A DNA stretch of 46,117 nt from Clostridium senegalense JC122 (GCF_000285575.1 NZ_HE611053.1:237788-283904); one strand, 5' to 3'. Counted from the first letter of the stretch, positions 1 through 9,109 are shown. Notes: a model not told the origin generated them from the sequence alone. A program made the numbers and translations.

Positions 1-729
1 AAAAAGTATGAAGTATCTTCTTATTTAGATATGAAAGAGGTTTTAGGTTCTTTGAATGTAATATTTTTACCAATGCTTGTAGTTATTTTAGCTTATGATT
101 CAATAAGTGGTGAGTATCAAAATTCAACTATAAAATATCTTATGGCAAAGCCTATAAAAAGAAGTAGCATAATACTCGCTAAATTTTTATCTGCATTCTT
201 ATTAGCCTCTATAAGTATATTTCTATTAGAAATTATATTTTTAATTATTGTAGGAATTATATTTAACTTTGGTGATTATATGTATCCTGTAATAGTAGGA
301 ACAAGATACAATATAGATAAACTAGGAAATTTAAGTGCTATAAATAATAGCTCATATATAATTCCAATATATAAATATTTAATAAAATCATTAATGTTTC
401 AATTTATAGCAATACTTCCTATAATAGCATTATCACTATTAATATCAGAAGAATGTAGTACTAATGGAAGTAGTTTAATAATTAATGCAACGATAAATAT
501 TGTTGCATCAATTATAACATTTATAACTCCATTAAACTTTTTGAAAAATGTATACCCATTTTGGTTTACATCTTATAATAACAGTATTTCTATAATAGAT
601 GGTATTATAAATTTAAAATTAAGTACAACAAATATAAACTTAAAATTAGGATTAATAGTTTGCTCTATATGGACTATTATTTTTTACTATATAGCCCATA
701 GAAAATTTATAAAAAAAGATGTTGTATAA
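1..729 (+). CDS. ABC-2 type transporter permease, 5'-truncated by the window edge
   Basis: This is the C-terminal part of a membrane permease of an ABC transporter. The frame is open from base 1, and the ATG at 31 lies inside conserved sequence, so the true start is upstream of the window. The visible part has about five hydrophobic segments. It contains a 'KYLMAKPIKRSSI' block and a 'VGIIFNFGD' segment that closely match 'KFMLVKPIKRWKI' and 'IGLIYGFGD' in the next gene. The two are therefore paralogous permeases, probably the two membrane halves of one exporter whose ATPase would be upstream. The stop is 14 nt before the next start codon, with a GGAGGG ribosome site between, so they are cotranscribed. 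The substrate is unknown; this family exports peptides, antibiotics or lipids. Confidence 0.8.
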   Translation, partial: KKYEVSSYLDMKEVLGSLNVIFLPMLVVILAYDSISGEYQNSTIKYLMAKPIKRSSIILAKFLSAFLLASISIFLLEIIFLIIVGIIFNFGDYMYPVIVGTRYNIDKLGNLSAINNSSYIIPIYKYLIKSLMFQFIAILPIIALSLLISEECSTNGSSLIINATINIVASIITFITPLNFLKNVYPFWFTSYNNSISIIDGIINLKLSTTNINLKLGLIVCSIWTIIFYYIAHRKFIKKDVV

Positions 730-743
730 ATGGAGGGTTATAT

Positions 744-1976
744 ATGATTAAGTTAATATCAATTGAGATAGCTAAGCTTGTTAGACGAAAAAAGTTCTTA
801 ATAGGAGTAGTATTGCTTTTTATACTTTCAATTTTTATAACTTTTTTAGGAATAAATTTCCAAAAGAAAAATGGAAATACCGAAAGTACTATAAACTTTC
901 AAAAAAATTATATAAAAACTTTAAAAGAAGAATGTAAAATAAATAGTGGAAATGGCGAATATAGTGATATAGATTCAGCTTATAAAATGATAATAGAAGA
1001 TAGTCAAAAAGAAATAGAGCATTTAGAAAATATGATAGATGAAAATATACCAAATAAAGAAAGATTAAAGATGAAGATTGACTATTGCAAAGAACGAAAG
1101 AAAAGATATAATTTTTCAGCATCTATGGTTGAATATTATAATGGTGAAATTCTTAAAAGTCAATATTATATAAATAATAACATCTCTTATGATTTTAAAG
1201 AAGGAATAAATGCTGTAGATCAATTAATATATAATATAATACCTAAAATTGGAGAATTAGGATTATTAATTATAGTAGCAGTTATGACAGCTGATATAGT
1301 GGCTGGAGAAAATAAGCCAGCTACTATAAAATTTATGTTAGTAAAGCCAATTAAAAGATGGAAAATAATATTTTCAAAATTTATAGCAGCAGTATTATCT
1401 ATAAATTTAATAATTTTAGTATTAGAGCTTTTAATGTTTATAGTAATTGGACTTATATATGGATTTGGAGATATGTCTTTTCCAAACATTGTAGGAACAA
1501 CTTACGAATCTATTCCCCCATATTTAATAAGGGAATTAAAAGAGTTAGTTATTCCAATAGTAGGAAGTAGCTATTTAATTTCAAATGGAATGTTTTTATT
1601 ACAAATATTAATACTACAATTTTTAGTTGTAACAGCAACAATAGCATTCTCATTTTTATTTTCAACAATATGCAATGATAGTAATACAGCATTAATACTT
1701 CCTATAATTTTTATAGTGGCTACTCAATGGATTAATAGTATAAAATCTGCCCCTAATAAAGGTAACCCAGTTCCACCAGGTGTTTTAAATAAAATATTAC
1801 CATTTATATTTACTTCATACCCTGATGAATCTATTATTATATCAGGTAAAATAAATAAACTTTTGGGTATTAGTTTTGTAAATTTAAACTTCTCCATAAT
1901 AGTTTTATTAGGATGGATTAGTATTTGTTATATTATAAGTAATATTATTTTTATAAAAAAGGATATTACAACGTAA
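744..1976 (+). CDS. ABC-2 type transporter permease
   Basis: A 410-residue membrane permease. An N-terminal transmembrane segment at about residues 18-38 follows a basic stretch (KLVRRKK). A long hydrophilic, charged extracytoplasmic loop occupies about residues 40-165. Five to six hydrophobic segments fill the C-terminal half, including 'LLIIVAVMTADIVAGE' and 'FSFLFSTICND'. This is the usual ABC-2 layout with a large loop after TM1. It is the full-length paralogue of the truncated gene before it and is followed by a strong terminator, so it ends the operon. No ATPase is visible in the window, and no substrate can be assigned. Confidence 0.85.
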   Translation: MIKLISIEIAKLVRRKKFLIGVVLLFILSIFITFLGINFQKKNGNTESTINFQKNYIKTLKEECKINSGNGEYSDIDSAYKMIIEDSQKEIEHLENMIDENIPNKERLKMKIDYCKERKKRYNFSASMVEYYNGEILKSQYYINNNISYDFKEGINAVDQLIYNIIPKIGELGLLIIVAVMTADIVAGENKPATIKFMLVKPIKRWKIIFSKFIAAVLSINLIILVLELLMFIVIGLIYGFGDMSFPNIVGTTYESIPPYLIRELKELVIPIVGSSYLISNGMFLLQILILQFLVVTATIAFSFLFSTICNDSNTALILPIIFIVATQWINSIKSAPNKGNPVPPGVLNKILPFIFTSYPDESIIISGKINKLLGISFVNLNFSIIVLLGWISICYIISNIIFIKKDITT

Positions 1977-1984
1977 AACTAATA

Positions 1985-2020
1985 AAAACTCCAACTTTAT
2001 AAGGAAGTTGGAGTTTTATT
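1985..2020 (+). terminator. Rho-independent terminator after the ABC permease operon
   Basis: AACTCCAACTTT and GGAAGTTGGAGTT form a long stem with a short AT loop, followed by TTTTATT. It starts 9 nt after the permease stop codon. Confidence 0.85.
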
Positions 2021-2087
2021 ATAGTATTATAAAACTATATTATTTAAATTCATACGTTTTTAAATCTATAATATGGGTTAAAATATT

Positions 2088-2137
2088 TTGTAGTAATTCT
2101 AAATTATAGTTATAATATGGTATAGACTTATACCATA
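2088..2137 (+). promoter_or_regulatory. Candidate exoA promoter with a start-site palindrome
   Basis: TTGTAG (2088-2093) and TATAAT (2111-2116) are spaced by 17 nt. Directly downstream lies a perfect inverted repeat, TATGGTATA-GACT-TATACCATA (2116-2137), which would cover the transcription start. It could be an operator or a 5' hairpin. The promoter match is reasonable; the regulatory role is inference. Confidence 0.45.
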
Positions 2138-2172
2138 AGTTTTAAATATATTAAATGAATGGAGAGATAATT

Positions 2173-2927
2173 ATGACAAAGCTTATATCATGGAATGTTA
2201 ACGGTCTTAGAGCTTGTGTGAAAAAGGGATTTTTAGAGTTTTTTAAAGAAATAGATGCAGATATATTTTGTATACAAGAAAGCAAATTACAAGAAGGTCA
2301 AATAAATTTAGAGTTAGATGGTTATTATGATTACTGGAATTATGCAGAAAAAAAAGGCTATTCAGGTACAGCTATATTTACAAAAAGAAAACCACTTTCT
2401 GTAAATTATGGCTTAGGTATTGAAAAGCATGACAATGAGGGAAGGGTAATAACTTTAGAATTTGAAGAATATTATGTAGTCACTGTTTATACGCCAAATT
2501 CTCAAACTGAACTTGCAAGGTTAGATTATAGAATGGAATGGGAAGATGATTTTAGATTATATTTGAAAGAATTAGAAAAAATAAACCAGTTATCCTTTGT
2601 GGAGATTTAAATGTAGCACATAAGGAAATAGATTTAAAAAACCCTAAAACTAATAAAAAAAATGCAGGATTTACTAATGAGGAAAGAGCTAAGTTTACTG
2701 AGTTTTTAGAATGCGGTTTTATAGATACATATAGATATTTTAATCCAGATAAAGAAGGAGTTTATTCATGGTGGTCCTATAGATTTAATGCAAGAAAAAA
2801 TAATGCAGGATGGAGAATAGATTATTTTTGTGTATCTGAAGAGCTAGAGAAAAAATTAGAAAGCGTTAATATTCATACTGAAATATTAGGTTCAGATCAT
2901 TGTCCAGTAGAACTTGTAATAAAATAA
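2173..2927 (+). CDS. exoA: Exodeoxyribonuclease III (AP endonuclease), one frameshift
   Basis: A DNA-repair enzyme of the exonuclease III family that cleaves at abasic sites and acts as a 3'-5' exonuclease. It starts with the family's '[10 protein letters not shown]' (catalytic Asn), then 'IFCIQESKL' (metal-binding Glu), 'GYSGTAIF', 'VVTVYTPNS', 'LCGDLNVAH' (Asp/Asn pair), 'WRIDYF' and the terminal 'GSDHCPV' (catalytic His). I chose the ATG at 2173 because GGAGAG at 2161 is its ribosome site; an upstream in-frame ATG at 2155 overlaps that site. The frame breaks at an A6 run (2576-2581). One more A gives ...[14 protein letters not shown]... and a 251-residue protein of normal family length. 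All motifs survive on both sides of the break, so a sequence error is more likely than a dead gene. Confidence 0.92.
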
Positions 2928-2950
2928 CTATAAATAAAAATATAATTTAA

Positions 2951-2998
2951 AGAATCTGCCTTAAAACTTAAGTATATTTTAAGGCAGGTTCTTTTTAT
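2951..2998 (+). terminator. Rho-independent terminator after exoA
   Basis: AGAATCTGCCTTAAAA pairs with TTTTAAGGCAGGTTCT around a short loop, followed by a T tract. It lies 23 nt after the exoA stop codon. Confidence 0.85.
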
Positions 2999-3372
2999 AT
3001 AAAAATATTTTAAAATTATTGAATAAATTTAAATTGGAGTTTGTTTTCCTATAATTTTTAAAAAGGTATTTTAATATCTCAAATTTTAATTGTTTTTAAT
3101 ATAAAGTAATATTTTATTAGATTTCTTGATAGTAATTTTAGTTTTATAAATACTACATTGTTGTAATACATAGCCATATAAAATCACTTTTTAAAATCTT
3201 TTTTATAATTATAATGTAATAATTATATTCATTATAACTACACGCAATTATTTACAAAAATATGAAATACATTAAATTTGTTACATTAATTATTGGAATA
3301 CTAAATAAAAACTTTAATTATTTTATAAAAAAACAAAAACATACAAAATATTCTAAATGTTTAAAATAAATG
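2999..3372 (+). other. AT-rich intergenic region, no gene seen
   Basis: About 370 nt with frequent stops in all frames and no supported coding or structured element. It separates the exoA terminator from the promoter of the cobalamin-riboswitch transcript. Confidence 0.6.
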
Positions 3373-3401
3373 TTGAAATTGAAAAATATTTGTAATATAA
3401 T
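3373..3401 (+). promoter_or_regulatory. Sigma-A-type promoter of the cobalamin-riboswitch transcript
   Basis: TTGAAA (3373-3378) and TATAAT (3396-3401) are separated by exactly 17 nt, close to consensus. A transcription start near 3408 would put the 5' end just ahead of the riboswitch. I see no other equally good promoter between here and the first gene at 3741. Confidence 0.7.
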
Positions 3402-3423
3402 GAGTGTGACAAGTTAATAGAGA

Positions 3424-3588
3424 TGGGATAGGTTCTTTCTTAGCAATAAGAAAGTTAAAATGGAAAGTGGTTAAAGTCCACTACAGCCCAAAGTTACTGT
3501 GAAACTGATGAATCCAAAAATACCACTGAGAGATATCTTGGGAAGGTTTGGTAGTAAGATGAAGTTAAGTCAGGAGACATGCCTATAC
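3424..3588 (+). promoter_or_regulatory. Cobalamin riboswitch (B12-box aptamer)
   Basis: The stretch carries the conserved cobalamin-aptamer blocks in order. These are GGGATAGG at the 5' side, TGGAAAGTGG...GTCCACT...GCCC...TTACTGTGA (core), TACCACTGAG, CTTGGGAAGG, and the B12 box AGTCAGGAGACATGCCT (3568-3584), which differs from the usual form at one position. Known members bind adenosyl- or hydroxocobalamin and turn off downstream expression when ligand is plentiful. Here it sits upstream of an intrinsic terminator and a DUF4430 lipoprotein gene, so transcriptional attenuation is likely. This is the main evidence that the following block handles cobalamin. Confidence 0.93.
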
Positions 3589-3684
3589 TGGATTGAATCT
3601 TTCTTGGGAGAGATAAAATATCATGGATTTGCAAGCATTTATAGAATTGTTGTTTTTATTTTGCTTGTATAAAATATGCTATTT

Positions 3685-3709
3685 AAGTTCCCAATGGGAA
3701 CTTTTTTTA
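3685..3709 (+). terminator. Riboswitch-controlled attenuator terminator
   Basis: AAGTTCCC-AAT-GGGAACTT followed by seven T residues, 31 nt before the first coding region. The 5' arm (TTCCCAA, 3688-3694) is complementary to TTGGGAA in the aptamer core (3538-3544), and TCCCAA (3689-3694) to TTGGGA just after the B12 box (3604-3609). Either could form the competing antiterminator. Confidence 0.85.
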
Positions 3710-3740
3710 TTGCAAATTTTTAAAGAGTGGAGGTGATTTA

Positions 3741-4526
3741 ATGAAAAAAAATTATAAAATTTTTCTAGCTATATTGTTAACAGTTTTAATAGCATTTTCC
3801 GTTGCTTGGGGATGCGAAAGAGAGAAAATAACTACAACTACAACTGAAACTACTACAAATAAAGTAAAAAAAGATGATAGTAGTAAAAAATCTAATAAAG
3901 AAAATAAAAATGATAGCAAAAAAGACTCTAAAGAAAAATCAGAAAATAAAAAAGATGATAATAACAAAACTGAGGATAGCGATAAGGAAAATAAACAAAA
4001 TATTTCGAATGTTGAAAAAAATAAAGAGGATTCATCACAAAAGGAAAATGTAAAAAATAATGATGATTCCAAGGATAGTAGTAATAATGCTTCAGATGTA
4101 GCAACTAAAAAGGAAGAAAGTCCTGAGGTTGTAGAGTCTAAACCTGAAGAAGATACCTTTACTATGATAATAGGCAAAGATATAAAGGGTTATACTGGTA
4201 AAAGTCCTCAACAAGTAAAAGAGTTGACATTAAAAGTAGAAGATGGTAAAAATGCAATGACGTACCTAAGAGAAAATACAGTTATGCAAGAAAATGGTGG
4301 ATTTATTTTTGAAATTGATGGAATACACAATTTTTACCCTATACCTGAAAATCAAAAAACTCCAGAACAAAAGAAAAATGGGGTTTTAGGAATAGACTGG
4401 TTTATATATCTTAATAATAAGATGACACCAGTAGGGGCAAATGATGTATATGTAAAAAAAGGAGATGTGCTTTTATTTGATTTTCATGAATGGGATATAA
4501 GAGAATTTTCACCACCAGAAGATTAA
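3741..4526 (+). CDS. DUF4430 lipoprotein, first gene under the cobalamin riboswitch
   Basis: A 261-residue exported protein. A basic, hydrophobic signal peptide ends at 'VAWGC' (Cys25), a non-ideal but plausible lipobox, so it is probably membrane-anchored by lipid. Residues about 30-135 are a low-complexity Lys/Asn/Ser/Glu linker, suited to spanning the wall. Residues about 140-255 are a DUF4430 domain, the family of the beta domain of human transcobalamin and intrinsic factor. Its marks are 'AMTYLREN', 'GGFIFEIDG', 'DWFIYLNN', 'TPVGANDVYVKKGD' and 'FDFHEWD'. A strong GGAGGTGA ribosome site precedes the ATG. It lies directly behind the riboswitch and 54 nt before the next DUF4430 gene. Proposed role, by inference: membrane-proximal cobalamin binding or hand-off to the ECF transporter encoded about 6 kb downstream. 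Confidence 0.85.
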   Translation: MKKNYKIFLAILLTVLIAFSVAWGCEREKITTTTTETTTNKVKKDDSSKKSNKENKNDSKKDSKEKSENKKDDNNKTEDSDKENKQNISNVEKNKEDSSQKENVKNNDDSKDSSNNASDVATKKEESPEVVESKPEEDTFTMIIGKDIKGYTGKSPQQVKELTLKVEDGKNAMTYLRENTVMQENGGFIFEIDGIHNFYPIPENQKTPEQKKNGVLGIDWFIYLNNKMTPVGANDVYVKKGDVLLFDFHEWDIREFSPPED

Positions 4527-4580
4527 AACACATAACTAACATTAAATAACAAGAATTTTTAATAAGGGGATGAAGGGTTT

Positions 4581-7500
4581 ATGAAAAAGCTTTTTAAGCA
4601 AAAGCTTAGTATTTTGTTGCTATTTTTTAGCATGTTCATGTTCTTATTGCCAGTAAATGCTTCTGCTAAAGTAAATGAAAGCAGAATATATGGTTCAGAT
4701 AGAATAGAAACTGCTATAAAAATAAGTGAGCAATGTTGGAAAAGTGGTTCTGATTATGTTTTTATTGCTTATGGGTATGATTTTGCAGATGCATTATCTG
4801 TTACTCCTCTTGCAAAAAAATATAACAGTCCTATAATATTATCAAATAAAAATGGTCTTACAGAAAATGCAATTAAGGAATTACAAAGGTTAAAACCTAA
4901 AAAGGCATTTATTCTAGGTGGAGAAAGAGCCCTTAGTGCTAATGTTGAAGCACAGATTAAGAAATGTAACATAACAGAAACAGAAAGAATTTATGGTAGC
5001 ACTAGATATGAAACTGCATTGAAGGTAAGTGAAAAACTTGGAACAAGTGACACTATATTCATATCTAATGGATTGAGTTATGCTGATGCACTTTCAATTG
5101 CTACTATAGCAGCGCAGAAAGGAAGTCCAATTTTATATACAGAAAAAAATAACATTCCAAGTAAAATAACAGAGTATATAAAAAAAGCTAACATATCTAA
5201 AGCATATTTTGTAGGTGGTACTAATGTAATAGATAATACTGTTGTAATAGGGATAAAAAATAGTGAAAGAATAGCTGGAAACGACAGATATTTAACTAAT
5301 AAAGAAGTATTATCAAAATTTATTAATTACATAAGTTATGAAAATGTCTATTTTGTAAGAGGAAATGATTTTGCAGATGCTCTATCAATTTCTCCAATAG
5401 CAGGACTTAAAAAAGCACCTATAATATTAACAAATAATAATTTAAATAGTGATGTAGAAAAAATTATAAATTCTAATATAACATCTACTAGTAAATTAAC
5501 TATAATTGGCGGAGAAAAAGTAGTCCCTAGTAGTATATTAGATAAAATAGATTCAAATTTTTCTCAAACAAAATTATCAAAAGATAATGAAACTTTTGGA
5601 GATGTAGAAACTAGTAAGGAAGTAAGAGGCGATATATTAGTAACTGGAAATAATGTAACTGTAAATAATGTTAAATTAAATGGAAATTTAATATTGGACC
5701 CAGGTGAAAAAGGAACTGTAAATATTAAAGGAACTACTTGTAAGAATGTAATTGTAAAATCTGGTGACGTTAATAGTATAAATTTAACTAATGTAAAATC
5801 AGATAATCTTGTAGTTGAAAGCAAAAGTAATGTAGCAGTAAAATTATTTGAAGATTCAACTATAAAAAATACAGAAGTTAAGTCAAATGCAATACTTAAA
5901 AATACAAAAGGAGATTTTGGAACTTTAAAAGTTACAGGAACAAAGGAATCAAATTATAATATTGAACTTGAAGGAAAATTTGACAAAGAAGTATTAGTTA
6001 ATTGCTCATCAAATATAAAATGTGCTGATGTTAAGAATATCAAAATTGATAGTAAAGAAAGCAACTCTAAAGTTATATTAAAAGGTAAGGTAACTGATGT
6101 TAATATAATTAATTGTTCTAATACAACTTTAGATGGCACAATATCTAATGTAAAAATAGAAAATTCATCACAACTTACAATAGATAAAAATGCTACTGTT
6201 AAAAAAATTGAAGCACTAGATAAAAGCAAAATAACTATAAAAAATGGTGCAAAAGTAAAATTAGTAGAAAAGGATAAAAATGCTACTATATCTGGTAATG
6301 CTGATAAAATAGTAGAAAACAATTCAAATAACAGTTCTGATGGTAGTTGTGGAAATGATAATTCTACAGTTGAAAAACCTAAAAAAGACGAATTTATATT
6401 TATAATATCACAAAATGGGAAAACACTAAAAACTAAAAATTTAAAAGTAGAAAATAAGAAAAGTGCTATGACTTATCTTAAAGAAAATGCTGATGCAAAA
6501 GACAATCAAGGCTTTATATATGAAATTGATGGATTAAGAAATATACCTATGACTGAATTAACAGATAAAGAAGTTGAAAAGGGTATATTAGGTAAAGATT
6601 GGTTTGTTTATTTAAATGGTTCTAAAACTCCTGTTGGAGCAAATGGAGTCTTTATAAATTCTGGCGATAAATTAGTATTTGATTACCGAAGTTGGGATTG
6701 GCATGATTTAGTAGATCCAGATTATGATGGAAAAATGCCATTAGCAATAGCTTTTTCAGGAGTTCGCCGTGGAAAAGTAGAAGCAGATAAAGAATTTACA
6801 ATATTAGCTACATGTGTTTATCAAAAAGTATATGGAGCAACAATAAAAGTTGATGGAAAAGAAGTTGGGAAAACAGGAAGATATGGATTTATAAAAACTT
6901 CTATAAGCGAAGTAGGTAAACATAAAATTACAATTGAAAAAAATGACGGTATTGCAGAAAAGGAGATAGAAGTTACATCTAAAAGCGGTAGTGGTGATTC
7001 TGATGGTTCAGAAAAACCAAAAGAAGAAAATTTTACACTTGTAATATCAGAAAATGGAAAAACACTAAAAACTAAAAATTTAAAAGTAGAAGATAAGAAA
7101 AGTGCACTACAGTATTTACAAGAAATTTCTGATGCTAAAGATAATCAAGGATTTATATATGAAGTGGATGGGCTTATAAATATGCCAATGAACAAATTAA
7201 CAGATGAAGAAGTTGAAAAGGGTATATTAGGTAAAGATTGGTTTATTTACTTAAATGGTTCTAAAACGCCTGTTGGTGGCAATGGAGTATTTGTAAAACC
7301 TGGGGATAAGTTAGTATTTGATTACCGTAGTTGGGATTGGCATGATTTAGTAGATCCAGATTATGATGGAAAAATGCCATTGACAATAGCTTTTTCAGGA
7401 GTTCGCCGTGGAAAAGTAGAAGCAGATAAAGAATTTACAATATTAGCTACATGTGTTTATCAAAAAGTATATGGAGCAACAATAAAAGTTGATGGAAAAG

Positions 7501-7937
7501 AAGTTGGGAAAACAGGAAGAGATGGATTTATAAAAACTTCTATAAGCGAAGTAGGCAACCATAAAATTACAATTGAAAAAAATGATGGTACTGCAGAAAA
7601 AGAAATAGAAGTTACATCTAAAAGCGGTAGTGGTGGTTCTGATAGTTCAGAAAAACCAAAAGAAGAAATTTTATTTAAGGAATTAGTTGATGATGTAGAA
7701 CTAACAATTAAAAAATTACAAAATAATAAAATCACTTTTAATTTAGAAGATAAAAAATCATCAAACATCCCAGTAACAATAAAGATATTAGATGAAAAAG
7801 AAAATTTAGTATATATTGACCAAAATTCCTTAGAAGGTGGTAAAGGTGAGTTCAATACTATATTGGAAAATGGAGAATTTTATGGTAGTTGTAATATACA
7901 AGGTATATTAATTAATTTTAAAATTAATATTAAATAA
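4581..7937 (+). CDS. Cell-wall-anchored protein: three CWB2 repeats plus tandem DUF4430 domains
   Basis: A 1118-residue surface protein. It has a signal peptide ending near 'NASA' (about residue 29). Three CWB2 repeats follow (about 34-325), with 'RIYGSDRIETA', 'FADALS' and 'AFILGG' motifs; this family binds anionic wall polymers in Clostridium. Residues about 337-585 form a Val/Asn-rich region of short beta-strand repeats (VTVNNVKLNGNL type), likely a beta-helix stalk. Two nearly identical units follow (598-810 and 811-1023). Each has a DUF4430 domain ('GKDWFVYLNGSKTPVGANG', 'FDYRSWDWHD') and an Ig-like domain. A unique beta-rich tail of about 95 residues ends the protein. It is probably cotranscribed with the lipoprotein under the riboswitch. 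It could present two transcobalamin-beta-like domains at the cell surface; the ligand is inferred from context. Confidence 0.88.
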   Translation: MKKLFKQKLSILLLFFSMFMFLLPVNASAKVNESRIYGSDRIETAIKISEQCWKSGSDYVFIAYGYDFADALSVTPLAKKYNSPIILSNKNGLTENAIKELQRLKPKKAFILGGERALSANVEAQIKKCNITETERIYGSTRYETALKVSEKLGTSDTIFISNGLSYADALSIATIAAQKGSPILYTEKNNIPSKITEYIKKANISKAYFVGGTNVIDNTVVIGIKNSERIAGNDRYLTNKEVLSKFINYISYENVYFVRGNDFADALSISPIAGLKKAPIILTNNNLNSDVEKIINSNITSTSKLTIIGGEKVVPSSILDKIDSNFSQTKLSKDNETFGDVETSKEVRGDILVTGNNVTVNNVKLNGNLILDPGEKGTVNIKGTTCKNVIVKSGDVNSINLTNVKSDNLVVESKSNVAVKLFEDSTIKNTEVKSNAILKNTKGDFGTLKVTGTKESNYNIELEGKFDKEVLVNCSSNIKCADVKNIKIDSKESNSKVILKGKVTDVNIINCSNTTLDGTISNVKIENSSQLTIDKNATVKKIEALDKSKITIKNGAKVKLVEKDKNATISGNADKIVENNSNNSSDGSCGNDNSTVEKPKKDEFIFIISQNGKTLKTKNLKVENKKSAMTYLKENADAKDNQGFIYEIDGLRNIPMTELTDKEVEKGILGKDWFVYLNGSKTPVGANGVFINSGDKLVFDYRSWDWHDLVDPDYDGKMPLAIAFSGVRRGKVEADKEFTILATCVYQKVYGATIKVDGKEVGKTGRYGFIKTSISEVGKHKITIEKNDGIAEKEIEVTSKSGSGDSDGSEKPKEENFTLVISENGKTLKTKNLKVEDKKSALQYLQEISDAKDNQGFIYEVDGLINMPMNKLTDEEVEKGILGKDWFIYLNGSKTPVGGNGVFVKPGDKLVFDYRSWDWHDLVDPDYDGKMPLTIAFSGVRRGKVEADKEFTILATCVYQKVYGATIKVDGKEVGKTGRDGFIKTSISEVGNHKITIEKNDGTAEKEIEVTSKSGSGGSDSSEKPKEEILFKELVDDVELTIKKLQNNKITFNLEDKKSSNIPVTIKILDEKENLVYIDQNSLEGGKGEFNTILENGEFYGSCNIQGILINFKINIK
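6372..7649 (+). repeat. In-frame tandem duplication, period 639 bp (213 codons)
   Basis: Copy 1 is 6372-7010 and copy 2 is 7011-7649. Both start with GAAAAACC(T/A)AAA, and the pattern starts a third time at 7650 before diverging. From the 'GATTACCG' motif (6681 and 7320) onward, roughly 300 bp are nearly identical, with about ten differences. The first halves have diverged more. This suggests recent duplication or gene conversion of a DUF4430 plus Ig-like unit. Confidence 0.9.
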
Positions 7938-7965
7938 ATTTTATTAAAAACAGGGGGAAAAGATT

Positions 7966-9016
7966 ATGAATAAAAACTTAAAAAGAGGATTGGCAGCATT
8001 TATTATTGCTAATAGTGTTTTAACTACAGCTAATATAGGAGTATTAAATAACAATGTATTTGCAACAGAAAGATACGCAGTAGAATCAAGAGATTTTTAT
8101 AGAAAAAGATTATAATATTATAATAAACCAATGTATAGAAACTGGAGTAAATCATCTTATAAATAAAGATGCAGGTGTTTGGTATAATAAAGATTTAGGA
8201 GATTGGGAAGCACTTACAATTTCAACATTAAATAAAGAAGTACCATCATCATATTTATCCAATATAACTAAAAAAATTGAAACAAAAGATTCTTCATTAT
8301 TTGGGGAAGATGGAAAGTTTAAAAGTTCTACTGATTGTGAAAGAACTATTATAGGAATTGTTGCAGCAGGAGGAGATCCTAGAAATATAGGTGGATATAA
8401 TCTAATGGAAGATTTATGTGGTCGTCATTTAGAATTAGATACTAATTTATTCGCTCATATGTTTGGACTTATAGCTTTAGATTGTGGGAACTTTAAAATT
8501 ACAGCTAACTGTAATTTTGAAAGAATAGATTTAGTAGATAAAATACTTGAACAAGAAATACCAAGTGGTGGTTGGGGATGGAATGGAACAATAGATTCTG
8601 ACACAACTACAATGGCAATAGCAGCATTATCACCATATTACAATGATGATGAGTATGTTAAGGAATCTGTAGATAAAGGATTAGCACAATTGAGTAAAAT
8701 GCAAAATAGTGATGGTGAATTTGCATCAACCTGGAATCCTACTGGTTCAAGTGAAAGTGTTGCTCAAACTATAATAGCACTTTGTTCAATAGGAATAGAT
8801 CCAACAGACTGTGCTATGTTTACTAAAAATAATAAAAATTTATTGGACGTGTTATTAACATATAGAACAGAAGATGGGGGATTTGCTCATAGTAAAGATG
8901 ATTTAACTACTCTTAACGGAATGTCAACAGAGCAAGCTTTAAGAGCACTTTCATCTTATGAAAAATTAAAAAGTGGTAAAGAAGGTTCTATATATTTAAT
9001 GAAAGACTTTAAATAA
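7966..9016 (+). CDS. Secreted alpha/alpha-barrel protein (intrinsic-factor alpha-domain-like), one frameshift
   Basis: Merged length is about 349 residues. The start ATG at 7966 follows GGGGGAAAAG. A signal peptide ends near 'NNVFA'. The rest is helical repeats of the prenyltransferase/squalene-oxidase type. Marks are 'GVWYNKDLGDWEAL', 'IVAAGGDPRNIGG', 'GGWGWNG', 'MAIAALSPYYND', 'SVAQTIIALCSIGIDPT', 'NLLDVLLTYRTEDGGF' and 'TEQALRALSSYE'. The human cobalamin carriers use the same barrel for their alpha domain. The frame breaks at a T5 run (8094-8098). Removing one T joins ...ESRDF to IEKDYN... and gives one continuous protein. There is no wall or lipid anchor, so it should be freely secreted unless bound by a partner. 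A terminator follows 13 nt after the stop. Enzymatic terpene cyclase activity is unlikely, because I see no DXDD motif. Confidence 0.82.
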
Positions 9017-9029
9017 TTATTACTATAAA

Positions 9030-9065
9030 AAATAAAACTGCCTTTAAAATTGGCAGTTTTATTTT
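9030..9065 (+). terminator. Intra-cluster terminator before the CWB2 gene
   Basis: AATAAAACTGCC and GGCAGTTTTATT form a perfect stem with a T-rich tail. Only 44 nt separate it from the next ATG, which leaves little room for a promoter. It may act as a partial terminator inside a longer transcript. Confidence 0.75.
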
Positions 9066-9109
9066 AAACAATTACATAAAATTTAAATTATTTTCAAAGG
9101 AGATTTGTT

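Noticed and set aside
3752-4177. Minus-strand open frame of 141 codons opposite the DUF4430 lipoprotein
   Set aside because: Its Ser/Leu/Phe-rich product is the mirror image of the Lys/Glu/Ser linker on the plus strand; there is no ribosome site and the plus-strand gene is well supported.
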